Under the pieces are notes generated by a model. That model was given only the letters and a program-made list of their open reading frames with translations. It searched no databases and was not told the origin of the DNA. A program made the translations under genes and the position numbers. Below are positions 46,310 to 60,100 of a stretch of 64,000 nucleotides of DNA, piece by piece. Within the stretch, counting starts at the first letter, position 1, and each line of letters opens with the position of its first letter. Source of the DNA: Cydia pomonella (taxonomy: Eukaryota > Arthropoda > Insecta > Lepidoptera > Tortricidae); the NCBI RefSeq assembly GCF_033807575.1, contig NC_084729.1:9858001-9922000 (forward strand), written 5' to 3'.

Positions 46310-46975
46310 ATGGAGTGTGGAATAAAAGGAGGAAAATCTCTATGTGTGACAATTGTCCATAAAAAAACATTAAATAGGCGGCGCCACAATACACCGACAT
46401 AAAATGTCATAGACCTAGTATTTATATAAATGTACTAGACGCGTGCGCCCGTGAGGGACAGAGCATACGCAATGCGACAAAATTAAAACACGCTTTAACA
46501 TTCCTGACAACATACCACAAACAACCTACGTAATTTGGTCGGGTTATTTGTTGCCCCTCCTCCATTTCATCTCTATATTATTACACCTCTATGGTTCATG
46601 TAATCCATGAGCCTACTTAGCGCCACCGGAGAGATTAGGAACTATTATTTAAATCTGAAAGCTGGTCACTTTTGCAATAGTTCAGCCATGTTTTGATGAC
46701 CAATCTGTCCTAGAGGGTAGTGACCCTGCCTACGAAGCCGATGGTCCCGGATACAAATCCTGGTAAGGGCATTTATTCGTGTGATGAGCATGGATATTAG
46801 TTCCTGATTCATGGGTGTTTTCTATGTATTTAAGTATTTATAAATTATATATATCGTTCTTTTAGTACCCTCAACACAAGCCTTATTGGGCTTACTGTGG
46901 AGTCAATTTGTGTAATAATGTCCTATAATATTAATTTATAAGAGATTTTCCTCCTTTTGATTCCACACTCCATAC
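46310..46975. mobile_element. MITE carrying a nested SINE
   Basis: TGGAGTGTGGAATAAAAGGA at the left pairs with TTTGATTCCACACTCCA at the right. Part of the interior (CTGGTCACTTTTGCAA) resembles family M4. A SINE S1 interrupts it at 46695-46935. Confidence 0.65.
46695..46935 (+). mobile_element. tRNA-derived SINE (family S1), diverged
   Basis: Head GATGACCAATCTGTCCTAG and body through GTGTAATAATGTCCTATAA, with small deletions. Nested in the MITE at 46310-46975. Confidence 0.75.
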
Positions 46976-46979
46976 TTCA

Positions 46980-48180
46980 AAGTCTCAAACATTAAGCGGT
47001 GCGAGCCACGCTCAGCAGAGTGCGCGCCAGCCGCAACGACGTCCTAGCAATGGTCGCAGACCTACTGGACTGTCCCTATTTGAGTCACTGCATAAGTTCA
47101 CGTAGGTACAGTGCCAGTAACTGACTAGTGGATTTTATGTAATTTAACTTAACATATTTAATTTTTGAAGTGAAAATTTCTTTAGCGGCGCTGTAAACTT
47201 TTTGTCATGTGGAAAAAATGTTAACTGTTACAATGTCATTGAAGCCAGTAGACCGCCGGCGCGACTTGAACATTAACGTCGTGCATTTTTAATGTAAAAT
47301 AATTGTAATAGTTCTGAAGTGAAATAAATGAATATTGTATTTTACCACATAAATAATAGTACTTTTATACTGATAATTAAAGCAATTCGTGCAAAATTAT
47401 TCCCTAACCATTTCAAAATATCAAAAATACACAACGTTAATATTCAAGTTTTCACTTCTGCCGGCACTCCCGGAGTGCAACCCGTTGTTTTTTTATTTTA
47501 TTGTAATGTTATTTCCATTTTATGTTAATATAATTTGTATTGTGTGTACCTAATATAATGTGTATTATGTGGATCATTGTTGTCTGTAAATAAATAAATG
47601 ATTATGATTAAACTGTCCTACTACCTATTGTTTGTTTCTATTAAGAATCCTAAATACATTCTAATTGGTTATCTGTATGAAGGGCGGAGTTTAGCTATAT
47701 AATCCCGGAGATTCCGGTGTCCGTGAGGCAATCCCAATCTGTAGCATCACTCAGGGAGAGGCTTAAAAATTGTGGCTTTCCGATACTTTGGTTACAACTT
47801 CCTAGTTCCATTGAGTACTTCTACTTTTTTAATTTTTTAATTGGGTTCTTAGGGGAGCTTAGTTCAGATAGTATACATGTAGGTGTCATGGGATGAAATC
47901 AAACAAAAACAGCATCTTTTTCATAAAAACAGTACTGTATATTAAAATTTGACTTAACTTTTAAAATATGAAATACCTGGAGCCGTAGCCGAGATGACAA
48001 TCGTTTGCGCTACGATAATGCTGTCTCTATCGCACGTTTTTATGATAGAGGAGGCAAACGAGCAGACGGATCACCTGATGGTAAGCGATTACCATCTAAT
48101 ATAATATAGAAACACGGTAAGCGTTCCGTTGCAGCCCCTGAAAACCGTTCGGATAATTGAGGTTCCGGTTAATCGAGTAG
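46980..48180. other. Spacer between genes F and E, no gene seen
   Basis: Tail-to-tail spacer. 47020-47590 looks like a LINE 3' UTR (ending TAAATAAATAAATG). A SINE-like piece (CACCTGATGGTAAGCGATTA) is at 48045-48085. No coding exon or RNA gene is supported. Confidence 0.4.
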
Positions 48181-51100
48181 CTACTGCTGTCGCGCGTCCT
48201 TGTCGCGCCGGCGCGGCGCGGGCAGCTTGAGGTGCACGGTGTTGACGTGCAGCTTGAGCGACGCCGCATGCGCCAGCAGCTTGCCGCACACGCCGCATGC
48301 CACTTGCGGCCGGCGACCCAAGTGCACCTGCCACCAATATCTTATAAGCATTGACATATATACCTAAGGACGGGCCTTACGGACAATAAGAATGGGGCCA
48401 GTACAGCGGTGTCACTCACAAATTCGAGCCAATCGTGCAGTCTAACGCCGCAACGCGATTGGTCGCAACTAGTTGCGTTAGACTGCACGATTGGCTCGAA
48501 TTCGTGAGTGACACCACTGGACTAGCGCCATTCTTAGTGCCCGTACGGCTGGTCCATAGATATATATGTCAATGGTTATAAGTTAATATACATTACTTTT
48601 CATTTCAGCTCACACCACGCTAGCATTTGTTTTGTCCAAATTATAATACATACAGGGTGACCTTAGCCATTGGCCAAACTCTGAAATCCCACGTAGGGTT
48701 ACTTCTCAGGAATGCTCTGATAAAATATCTGATAAAATTTATGAATAAGGGGGTTAAGGTTTATTTGTATTAAATGTCACTGTCCGTTAATTCTGCCATT
48801 TCATGTGATGTTGAATAAAAACCTTAACGTAGACTGCGTTGTGGATTTTGCCTCTGTCTTTTGTATAAACATTTAAAGCGTAAAAGCTTGTAATATGAAC
48901 GTACTGTTCGATGGTGGCTCTGCATGTTGTGTGAAGAAGAGACGCTTAACATGATGAATGTGGTACATTGACCTGCCTATTCCTGGTAATCTCTAGTGCC
49001 CGCGTGGCTGTCAATACCACTGTGCGAGCGGGAAAGCTATACAATTAAAGGCGTGCGATAGAAAAAGAAAGGTGGATCAATGTAAGAAATGCCTTGTGTT
49101 ATGCGTCCTTCTTTAGCGTGGCGAAGGGCGGCTAGACGCAGCGGGGCACTGGTGTGGACGCGCACCGGCGTGGACACACTGGCAGTGGATAAATAAACGT
49201 ACTACTCGGTGGTGGCGCTGCATGTTGTGCAGCGTGGCGAAGCGACGCGCGCAGCCCGCGGCGGGGCACTGGTGTGGACGCGCCCCGGCGTGGACGCGCT
49301 GGTGCGCCGATAGGCTCGATACCGACTGCGGACGAACTCAAACTGAACGCATTCCGTACAATCTGATCAAATTGTCAGTTTGACTGTGTGGTGCGGGCGC
49401 CGATCCCAGTATTAACTATTTGATCTTTTGACCGACCAAGATGTCAACCGACGCGCGCAGCTTCAGCCCAATAGGTGTCAATTTTCGTGCGTTCCGATAA
49501 GGTTCGCAATGACGCGCACACAATAGGCGTTCAAAAAGTTAACAACGTGGATGAATACTCAGGGTTCGAGATTATCTATAGGTAGATAAATATAGTCTTT
49601 GATAATTATCCCAGGTATGGATGGTGCTATATTTATTTTCTTTGAATTCTTTGATAGTAAAACATAATTATTGAGGCGTATTTTGCTATGTAAAAAGAAA
49701 AACCGATCTAAAATTATTAGTTTTTTATTAACAATTGAAATATAAGATAATCAACCATCATGTAATAATCTAATTATATTTCGTAAAACTTTAAGTTAAA
49801 ATCGAAAATTATCAGGCATAAAAATCACGACAATTATCAAGATAATTATCCTTTCGGACCCTGCGAATACTTTTTCTAAGAAATACACCCGCAAATAAAG
49901 AACTAGCTGATTTAAACTTACACGATTTTTAGACATTAAATTAAATTAAATAATAGGTAAATTAAAACTCAATACACGATGAAGATCCGTTAATGTATAA
50001 TTTCATAAAGAACTAGCTGATCGTTACTCTGAAAATACTACTAAAAATTACTAAATAAAACTAGGAAACTGCTAAAATCTACCAAGAGTTAATACTGTTG
50101 GTAGATTTTGGTAGTTTCCTAGTATTATAATTAATACTTACGGAGCATTCGGCGCCGCAGAGTTCGCAAATGAACGCACGTGCGTTCCTCGCGCGCGCGC
50201 GCGGCGGCTCCTTCACGCGGATGTTGAGGTGCACGCGCTCGTGGTGCGTGGCGAGCGACGCCGCGCACACGAACGTCTGCGAGCACAGCGAGCACGGGAC
50301 GTTGCTCGCACGGGGTTTTGGTTGCTGCCAAATAATAATGTAGGTAAGTGAAACATTAGTTTTTTAAAGTGTAAATATGTCATATTATTTAAAATACTAT
50401 TTAATTTGAAAACGTTTATGAGACTTCTGCGAGCTCATGAGCACCTAAGAAATGAATGGGATATAAGTGTCCCAGTGTCCCAAAAGTGTGTTTTTTCCAT
50501 CCTGTACACTTTTAGAATCCATAATTCTCAAACAATGTGAACACCACCGATACCACCATGGCCGATCGGTTCCGAGCGGGGGTACGGCTGTCTCCTGTGC
50601 GTCAGGGCAAAAGCCTCTATCAATTGAAGTTTTGACAACGCCTGTACGTTGTGGACGTCCCGCTCAGTGGTATGCTACATGCCGCATGCTAGTTGTGTAC
50701 GCACTGTATGCCGATGTACGCGCGTCTTGTGGTGCCGCAGCCCGTTGTGGACGTCCCGCACTGTGGCATGCTACATGCCGCACGCTAGTTGTGTATGCAC
50801 CATGTGCCGATGTACGCGTGTCTTGTGGTGTCGCAGCTCGTGGTCGACGTCCCGCACTGTGCCATGCTACATGCCACACGGTAGTTGTGTACGCACCGTG
50901 TGCCGCTGTACGCGAGTCTTGTGGTGCCGCAGCCCGTTGTGGACGTCCCGCATAGTGGCATGCTACATACTTCATGCTAGTTGTGTACGCACCGTGTACC
51001 TGTGTACGTGCGTCTTATGGTGCCGCAGCCCGTTGTGGACGTCCCGCACTGTGGCATGCTACATGCCGCATTGTAAGTTGTCTGTGTCTGTACGCACCGT

Positions 51101-54100
51101 GTGCCGGTGTACGCGCGTCTTTTGGTTCCACAGCCCGTTTCGAACGTCCCGCAGTGGCATGCCACATGCCGGACGCTAGTTATGTACGCACCGTGTGCCG
51201 GTGTACGCGCGTCTTTTGGTTCCACAGCCCGTTTCGAACGTCCCGCAGTGGCATGCCACATGCCGGACGCTAGTTATGTACGCACCGTGTGCCGGTGTAC
51301 GCGCGTCTTTTGGTTCCACAGCCCGTTTCGAACGTCCCGCAGTGGCATGCCACATGCCGGACGCTAGTTATGTACGCACCGTGTGCCGGTGTACGCGCGT
51401 CTTTTGGTTCCACAGCCCGTTTCGAACGTCCCGCAGTGGCATGCCACATGCCGGACGCTAGTTATGTACGCACCGTGTGCCGGTGTACGCGCGTCTTTTG
51501 GTTCCACAGCCCGTTTCGAACGTCCCGCAGTGGCATGCCACATGCCGGACGCTAGTTATGTACGCACCGTGTGCCGGTGTACTCGCGTCTTATGGTGCCG
51601 CAGCCCGTTGCGGCCGACGAAAGTCTCGCCGCACTCGTCGCACGCCACGTTCATGGCGGGGTGCCGGCGCCGCACGTGCGTCAGGTATGATGTATACTTG
51701 CTGCAATAGAAAGCACATTGTTGAGTATTTATATTTGTTGCTAGAAGCCGCTATTTTACCCTTCTAAGAGAATAATCCAAAATTTGTCAGTGAATTTTGA
51801 AGGTACAATGTAGGAAACAGAGTGGATTTTCTTTTGTTTGGTAAATAATGGACCAAAACAAATGCAACTCTGTTCCAAATGAAAATGTTTTAAATTTCAT
51901 CGAACTAAGTACTATATATAGGACCGTGAGCGTTAGGAGGATATATTCTTACATTGTTTTTTAATACCACGACGGTGGCAAACAAGCATACGGCCCGCCT
52001 GGTAGTAAGCAGTGACTGTCGCCTATGGACGCCTGCAACTCCAGAGGATTTACATGCGCATTGCCGACCCTAGTCCCCCCCCTCTCGTTGAGCTCTGGCA
52101 ACCTTACTCACCGCCCCCTCCCGACACTATCGATTGATTAGGACGACAGTTAGCGCGTAATGGTACCACTGGTTACCAGCCTTATCCCGAGTCGAGTCCT
52201 TTATTTGGTATATTTTAAGCGTAACTCAAAGATTCGTCCAGCCTATGAATAAACACTCCGTCAAAAATTTTGTCTAAATAAAAATACACATCATTTTTAC
52301 ATGAAAACAATAGCATTTCGAAATGTTTTGTAAATAAATTGAGAGTTATCTTAAAAGGACTCAAGTTTCTACAAGTTCTACAAGACTTGGACCTCTAATA
52401 CGTTAAAAAAAACTCGAATTTTAACTTAATTAGAAGAGTCTGGAAAGTTTTAAAGCTGTACTCAAATGACGAGTCTTAAACAACACAAGTTTCATACACT
52501 CACGTGAACGTGGCGTCGCAGTGTGGGCACGGGTGGGTGGTCCCGGAGTGGGTCAGGAAGTGGTTCTTGGCTATAAATCTGGAACATCATACAACATATT
52601 AGTAAACTTACTCGTAGATCAAACATATTTTATAAATATTTATATATTATATATATCGTTGTCTAAGTACCCTCAACACAAGCCTTATTGAACTTACTGT
52701 GGGACTTAGTCGATTTGTGTAACAATGTCCTAATATTTATTTATTTAAATTTAAATTTAAAATATTTGAATTATCAAACATTTCGAACAAATTGTAAAAA
52801 ACACTGCCAAAGATTAACACAGTGTGTTTCTTTTTGTTGTCGAATATTGCAAGTAACATTTGTTCGAAAAATTTATTTTTTTATCTTTTGTTCTAATTAA
52901 AAAAATATTAACGTCAGAGCATTCCTGAGAAGTAACCCTACGTGGGATTTCAGGGTTTGTCCAATGGCCAAGGTCACCCTATATACGGTTGCAATTCTGT
53001 GCATAATCTGTTGCATTACAATGGACCTTTTGATGCTTATCTGTGTTCGAGTTGTCTGTATATAAAAATAATTCAAAAGGTATTTTTGTTGTCACTCCGG
53101 AACAACTTTAAAGATTTGAGTATTGATTTTTAGGAAAAAAAGTAATAATTTATAAATAAAACAAGAAATAGCACCGTCATACCGTTCATCTTTTAAGGTC
53201 GTCATAGTTTTTTAAGCAGCAGTGTAGCATCTTAAACACGTGAGTTTACTGCAGTACCGTACCTGGTGCGCGTGAGGAAGCCGCACGCGCCGCACGTGAA
53301 GCGCAGGCGGTGCGCGTCGGCGTGCACGTGCGCGCGCGACCGCGTGCCGAACCGCACGCCGCACACGCCGCACGCGTGCCCGCCCGCGCTCTATATACAA
53401 TATGTACTTTTATTTATTTGGAGATCCAATTTTGAGACTAAACATTATACATTGTGGTAGGTTGTCTGGAAGAGCTTTTTAGCGATAAGGCCTGTTGTTT
53501 ACCTTTCCTTGTGTTTTGTTTTCTTTTATTGAGTTGAACAAGAGTATTGTATTGTAGATACAGGGAGCCAATTAATGGACCTCATACGTAGTACGAGTAA
53601 CATAATACTTAACTAATTGGTACTTTGGTAGGTACAGTCACGTCTGAAAACATCGACACGATCGAAGTGCCATAAATATGTGTTCCGTACGAGACCCACC
53701 GCGACATCTTTGGGCGGAGCGATACAATTGCGTATGTCGCGTCACACATATCGCGGCCAATACGGAGCCCGATATACGTCTTCGTCACCCTACGTCACGA
53801 CATATTGTTCCCCTCTACCCCAATTCCTTGAAACATGTACACGTAGATTAAGCATTTAGAATTACAAGAATAAGCACGTTAAATTTCGGATTTTTTATTT
53901 CGCCATCCAAGAAAGTCGAATTTCTCCAGTAAGCTACGCCTAATCACGAACATATTGGTCCTCCTTCGCCAAATATATCAACGACTTCTTCGCCAATCGT
54001 CGAGTACGAGTTGAGAGGTTATTGAGAAGCAGCACCTTTGGAAGAGAAATCGCACATCGACATTTCTTCTTGGACGGAAGGCGCGTATGCAGCAAGAAGA

Positions 54101-57100
54101 CACCCAAGGATGCGCTAATTTGGGAACTGCGGTTACCAGTAGGACGAGAACTGGATATCCAACGATTTTAAACGCGCATATTTCGGTACGGACATCCAGC
54201 CACCCTATACCTAACCCTTTGTCTTCAGTTGCTTAATGCCGTGCTTAATCAATTCCAGTGAGCCCGTGACGAGTTATCATTGCGTGACCGGTACCCTAGG
54301 ACACCTTTTCGCCGCTACACAACGCGGAGTTGCATCAGGGTCCAAAGTCCACACGTGAGTACTCCAGCTTTCCATATTAAACCTAACCAAAATGGGACCA
54401 GGTGATATCGTTGTACCAAACAAATCACGCGATAAATCGCCGGCTAGGGCTATCTGTGATGCCACAATTGAACCGCATGTTCGCGAATTGGTTAAAAAAC
54501 GTGGCATTATAAAGGCCAGACTGACAAAGTTCGCAACCCACATTCAAAACTGTAGCGATAATTTAGACGCTTTAACTGAGCCTTGTAGAATAAATTTAAA
54601 ACTACGCGTGCAAGGAGCAGAGAGCCTGTACACTGAATTTAACGATCTTCAAACTCAAATCGAAGCGAATGTGTTCGAATCGAATCTCGAAGACCAGTTA
54701 ACGCAACGAGAACAGTTTGAGGATGGTTATTTCAGTGCGCAAGCCCTCGCCGAGTCTATTCTAAGTAAATTTAATAGTACAGAAAGCAAAAGTCCCACTG
54801 TTTCGCAAAACACAACAATGAAGGCATCAATTAAACTGCCAGTGTTATCACTCCCCTCTTTCGACGGCACGTATGAAAACTGGCTCGCATTTAGGGATAT
54901 TTATTTATCATTAGTTCACAATTCGAAGGATCTCTGTGACATCCAAAGGTTCCACTACCTAAAATCATCACTGACTGGTAGTGCTTTGTTAGTTATAGAA
55001 GCGCTCGAACTAACGACAAGTAACTACGCGGTGGCATGGGAGCTCCTTCTTGATCGCTACAATAACAATAGATTATTGATTCACAATCACGTCAAGGCAC
55101 TATTTTCGCTTCAGTCACTGCCTAAAGAATCGCACATACTTCTACGAAAGTTAATTGACACGACATTAAAGAATTTACGCGCTCTTAAGGTCCTAGGCGA
55201 ACCTGTATCGTCATGGGATACTTTAATTATTTACATCTTAGTGTCAAAGCTCGATAAAACCACTGAACGCGAGTGGGAACAACATAAAAGTAGTCTTACG
55301 AGCGGCGACACTCAGATGAAGATTAAATTGGATGATTTATTGCAGTTTTTAAGAAACCGTGCAGATATGTTAGAAACATTGCAGGCATCACATCCACAAA
55401 GTACGAGTACGAGTGTACGCGATAAGCACGAAGTAAGCAAAAAATATAACACTCCTAGCTCCACTCATAGTTACAATAACAACAAAGTACACTGCAATGT
55501 TTCTACCAACAGCAAACCACAAAAATCACAACACAAATCAAAATTCGCGTGTCCCATGTGTAAATTAAGTCATCCACTTTATTCTTGTGTCAAATTTCTT
55601 GATACTAATTACGAATCTAAACTTAAGTTTGTTGCCGACAACAAGTTATGCACTAACTGCCTACGAGCGGGTCATTCCGTGGAGTCATGCGTATTCGGCC
55701 CGTGTCGCAAATGTAATAACAAACACAATTCGATTATCCATCCTCCTAGTGATGAGTGCACTCGCGTCCCTGCCCCCGCTGACGTCACGGCCCCCGCTAC
55801 ACCTACTTCGGCCGCTGCTGCATCCAGTTCGGCCGCCGCCGTGTCGGTCAATGCGCATTGTCAGCGAATTCCTTCGCAGCGCCCGGCTTTGAGGCCGGTC
55901 TTGTTGTCAACCGCTCTTATCGACGTGATTGATAAAAATAATAAACCGCATACTGTCGTCGCTCTACTTGACGACGGCGCGCAACGATGTTTTATAAAAG
56001 AATCCTTACGTGATTTATTAGGCGCACCATTAGTACAGTCCACTCACGAAATAAGCGGTGTAGGGCGTACCGTGACGCAGTGTACGCAAACCTGCAATGT
56101 CCAAATAAAATCGCGCATTAACGCCTACACTACAAATTTACATTGTTTTGTTTTACCGCAAATAAATACATCAATGCCAGTGGTATATGAACATTGTGCA
56201 AAATTCGATATTCCAGATAATATACAACTGGCAGATCCGCAATTTTTAGATTACAAAGATTTCGATATCTTAATAGGTGGTGATAAGTTTTGGGATTTGT
56301 TTACGATGGAAAAAATAAAACTACGTAACGGTCCTTACTTATTAAATACCGAATTTGGATGGGTAGTAGCAGGTCCTATCAATCTAAACGCACGCATTGA
56401 AGGCCACATCCAATGTAACTTTACGCAAACAACAGATTCGTTATTACGGCGGTTCTGGGAGATTGAGGAGGTACCTACCACTCGGGACGCATTGTCTGAT
56501 GAGGAGAAGGCTTGCGAGGAGCATTTCGTTCGCACCACTACGCGCGACAGCGAAGGAAGGTTCTGTGTTAGCATGCCACTCAAGCAGCCACCCGAAATGC
56601 TAGGAGAAACGTACCCTCAAGCTGAACGTCGTTTGTTGGCGCTGGAAAAACGATTACAGCGTTCAGAAACGTTCAAAAAATTATATACAGACTTTATGCA
56701 CGAATACCTCGATTTAGGGCACATGAGTAAAGTTTCTTCATATAACTCACCACATTTCTTTCTGCCACATCATGGAATTTTTCGTGAATCTACAACAACA
56801 CGATTAAGGGCAGTTTTTGATGCTAGTGCGGCATCTAGTTCGGGTACATCTCTGAACGACCTTCAAATGGTAGGTCCCGCAATCCAGGGCGACCTTCTGT
56901 CGATTCTTTTACGCTTTAGGCAGCATCGTTACGTAGCTTGCGCGGACGTAGCCAAAATGTATCGTCAGGTATTAGTGGCAGAAAATCAACGTGACCTTCA
57001 GCTGATCCTTTGGCGCGACAGCCCCGACGAACCGATACAAATTTATCGTTTAAATCGTGTCACTTACGGTATGGCGTCGGCAGCTTTCTTAAGTGTCCGT

Positions 57101-60100
57101 TGTTTAAAACAGTTAGCCACTGAATGCACCGATCCCGACGTTAAAAGAATAATTAACAAGGATTTTTACGTAGATGGCATGATAACTGGGTCACAGGGTA
57201 AACTTGAATTACTGCGATTATGCAATGAAACCGCGCGAACATTGCAATCGGGTTGTTTTCCGTTACGAAAGTGGGTATTCAACTTTAGCGAGCCGTCGTT
57301 AGAGTCTAATTTCGCACTGCTGTCTGACGCGCAAACTAAACTAACGTTCGATAAAGACTGCAATACAAAGACATTGGGCATAGGATGGAATAATTACTAT
57401 GATCAATTTTATTTTAACTCGCAACTTGATTTGGTGAAAACCAATGATAAAGTAACTAAGCGCATTATTTTATCACATATCTCGCAAATTTATGATCCCT
57501 TAGGTTTATTGAGTCCGACAATTATGCTCGCCAAGGTCTTACTCAAGCGTTTATGGCTTCTCAAACTTGATTGGGACGACGAAGTCCCTTCTGACGTCAT
57601 GCGCACCTGGAATGATTTTACTAGAGCGTTATCAGCTGCTCTAAGCACAATCCGTGTGCCGCGTTATGTAATGGGTAGCAGTAATTATACGCGCATAGAA
57701 ATGCATATCTTTACAGACGCGTCACAGGTTGCTTATGGCACTTGCATTTATATTCGCACAATAAATGATAACATGGAAGTATGCTCACGATTGTTATGTT
57801 CAAAGGGGAAATTAAGTCCAATTAAAGTCCTAAGTACGCCCCGATTAGAACTTTGCAGCGCACTTCTAGGTGCTAAATTATATGACAAGGTCATACGTAG
57901 TATTAATTGCCAATTTGACGACATCGTATTTTATTCCGATTCTACTTGCGTTTTAGGGTGGTTGCGCATGTCACCTAATTTATTAAAAACTTTTGTGCAG
58001 AATCGGGTCACTGAGATCCATGAACTGACCAAAGCGCTTCCATGGCGCCACGTCAGCGGTAAAGTTAACCCAGCTGACTTAGTTTCGAGAGGCGTCCGAT
58101 TAGAAGACCTAGCTGGATCCAGTTTATGGTGGGAAGGACCTGAATTTCTGCAGGATGTTAATTTTGACCCTAAAAATATTCCAAAACTACCGAATTCGGA
58201 CGATTCACACGATATACTGCCAGAGGTTAAATCTAACGTAGACTTAGCGCTTACCGCTATTACAGAAGCGGCATTATTTCCCTTCGAGCGGTTTTCTCAG
58301 TTCTCGCGCATGATACACGCCACTTCTTACGTTTTACGTTTTATTCACAACGCGCGCAATAAGAATAATAAGCGTACGGGCCGTATCAGCGTCGAGGAAC
58401 TGCGGGAATCAACAAATTTATTGGTCAGGCTGTCTCAACTGGAATCATTCCCAGATGAGTACAAGCTATTGACTAATAAACAAACGATTAAAACAAAGCA
58501 TAACTTAAGTAAGTTAAATTTGTTTATCGATGAAAATCGTGTCATGCGAGTCGGCGGTCGTATTGGTTATTCGCAATACTTTGCTTACGAAAAAAGGCAT
58601 CCGATATTAATAACAAGCAAACATCACTTTACGCTTTTATTATTCCGCCACGAACATAAAAAACTTTTACATGCCGCGCCTCAAGCCCTTCTTTTTGAAC
58701 TGCACGATGCTTGGTGGCCGCTAGGTGGTAGGAACCTCGCGCGAAAGATTTTTTATGATTGTGTTATTTGTAAGCGATTAAGAGGGAAAACCCTTACTCC
58801 TTTCATGGGAAACCTACCCGAGGAGAGAATTACGCCTACATATCCCTTTTTAACTTGTGGCGTGGACTATGCAGGGCCAGTTTTCATATTGAACCGCAAA
58901 GGCAGAGGTGCTCAAACTGTTAAAGCATATATTTGCTTGTTCGTTTGTTTTGTTACGCGAGCCATCCACTTAGAGCTTGTCAGCGATCTGACCACCGACG
59001 CTTACCTCCTAGCTCTCAAACGCTTTATAGCTAGACGCGGCAAGCCTAACGAAATATTTTCGGATAATGGCAGGAACTTTGTGGGTTTAATGCATGATTT
59101 TGCCAAGTTTTTGTCGCAATGTAGTCCTGACATCATAGATTACGCTACTAGTAGTAATATTAAATTTCATTTTATTCCACCTTACGCGCCCCATTTTGGT
59201 TCCCTATGGGAAGCTGGAGTGAAATCATGTAAATTTCATATACGCCGTGTTATTGGAAACGCTCATCTCACATTCGAAGAATTTAGCACGGCGTTAAGCC
59301 AAATTGAAGCCGTCCTGAACTCCCGTCCTTTATACGCCATGTCATCGGATCCGCACGACTTTCTTCCTCTGAGCCCTGCGCACTTTCTCGTCGGTCGTAC
59401 TTTGACGTCGCCCGCCTCAGAGGACCTTCAGCACGCGCCTGCTCATCGACTCAACCGATACCAGATGGTGGAGAAGATTAGGCAGCATTTCTGGGCCCGC
59501 TGGTCCAAAGAGTACGTCTCCGAATTACAGACGCGATCCAAGTGGAGGAGCCACTGTGAAATCCTCAAGCCAGACACACTGGTACTTATAAAGGACGATA
59601 ATCTGCCTCCACTAAAATGGCAGTTGGGACGCATCGTGAAGACTATCCCTGGCAGAGACGGAGTGTCAAGAGTGGCAGACATCCGTACCGCATCCGGCAT
59701 CATAAGACGCGCTTACACCAAAATCTGCCCCTTGGTGTCTCAGCCAGATGAAGAGAGGAGAGAAGCTCAAGAATCCTCTTGAAAGCCAGATCTTTCAAGG
59801 CCGGGGGCATGTTCCGTACGAGACCCACCGCGACATCTTTGGGCGGAGCGATACAATTGCGTATGTCGCGTCACACATATCGCGGCCAATACGGAGCCCG
59901 ATATACGTCTTCGTCACCCTACGTCACGACATATTGTTCCCCTCTACCCCAATTCCTTGAAACATGTACACGTAGATTAAGCATTTAGAATTACAAGAAT
60001 AAGCACGTTAAATTTCGGATTTTTTATTTCGCCATCCAAGAAAGTCGAATTTCTCCAGTAAGCTACGCCTAATCACGAACAATATGTATGAACGACTTTG

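Larger units (their letters stand above)
53681..60081 (+). mobile_element. BEL/Pao LTR retrotransposon, structurally complete
   Basis: 6401 bp with 272-bp LTRs (53681-53952 and 59810-60081) starting TG and ending CA. It is flanked by the 5-bp duplication ATATG (53676-53680 and 60082-60086). One long ORF (54392-59782), a primer-site candidate, a 439-bp leader and a purine tract precede or follow as expected. No env-like ORF: only 27 bp separate the ORF from the 3' LTR. It lies antisense in intron 3 of gene E. Confidence 0.95.

Noticed and set aside
50467..51767. Series of overlapping 88-176 aa plus-strand ORFs with repeated MPVYARLLVPQPVSN-type peptides
   Set aside because: They arise from a 94-bp tandem repeat cycling through frames. 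The meaningful signal is the minus-strand copy of gene E exon 6.
55587..55892. Second ORF inside the BEL/Pao element
   Set aside because: It overlaps the knuckle and linker region in another frame with no start context or homology; probably chance.
59783..59809. env gene in the LTR element
   Set aside because: Only 27 bp separate the polyprotein stop from the 3' LTR, leaving no room.
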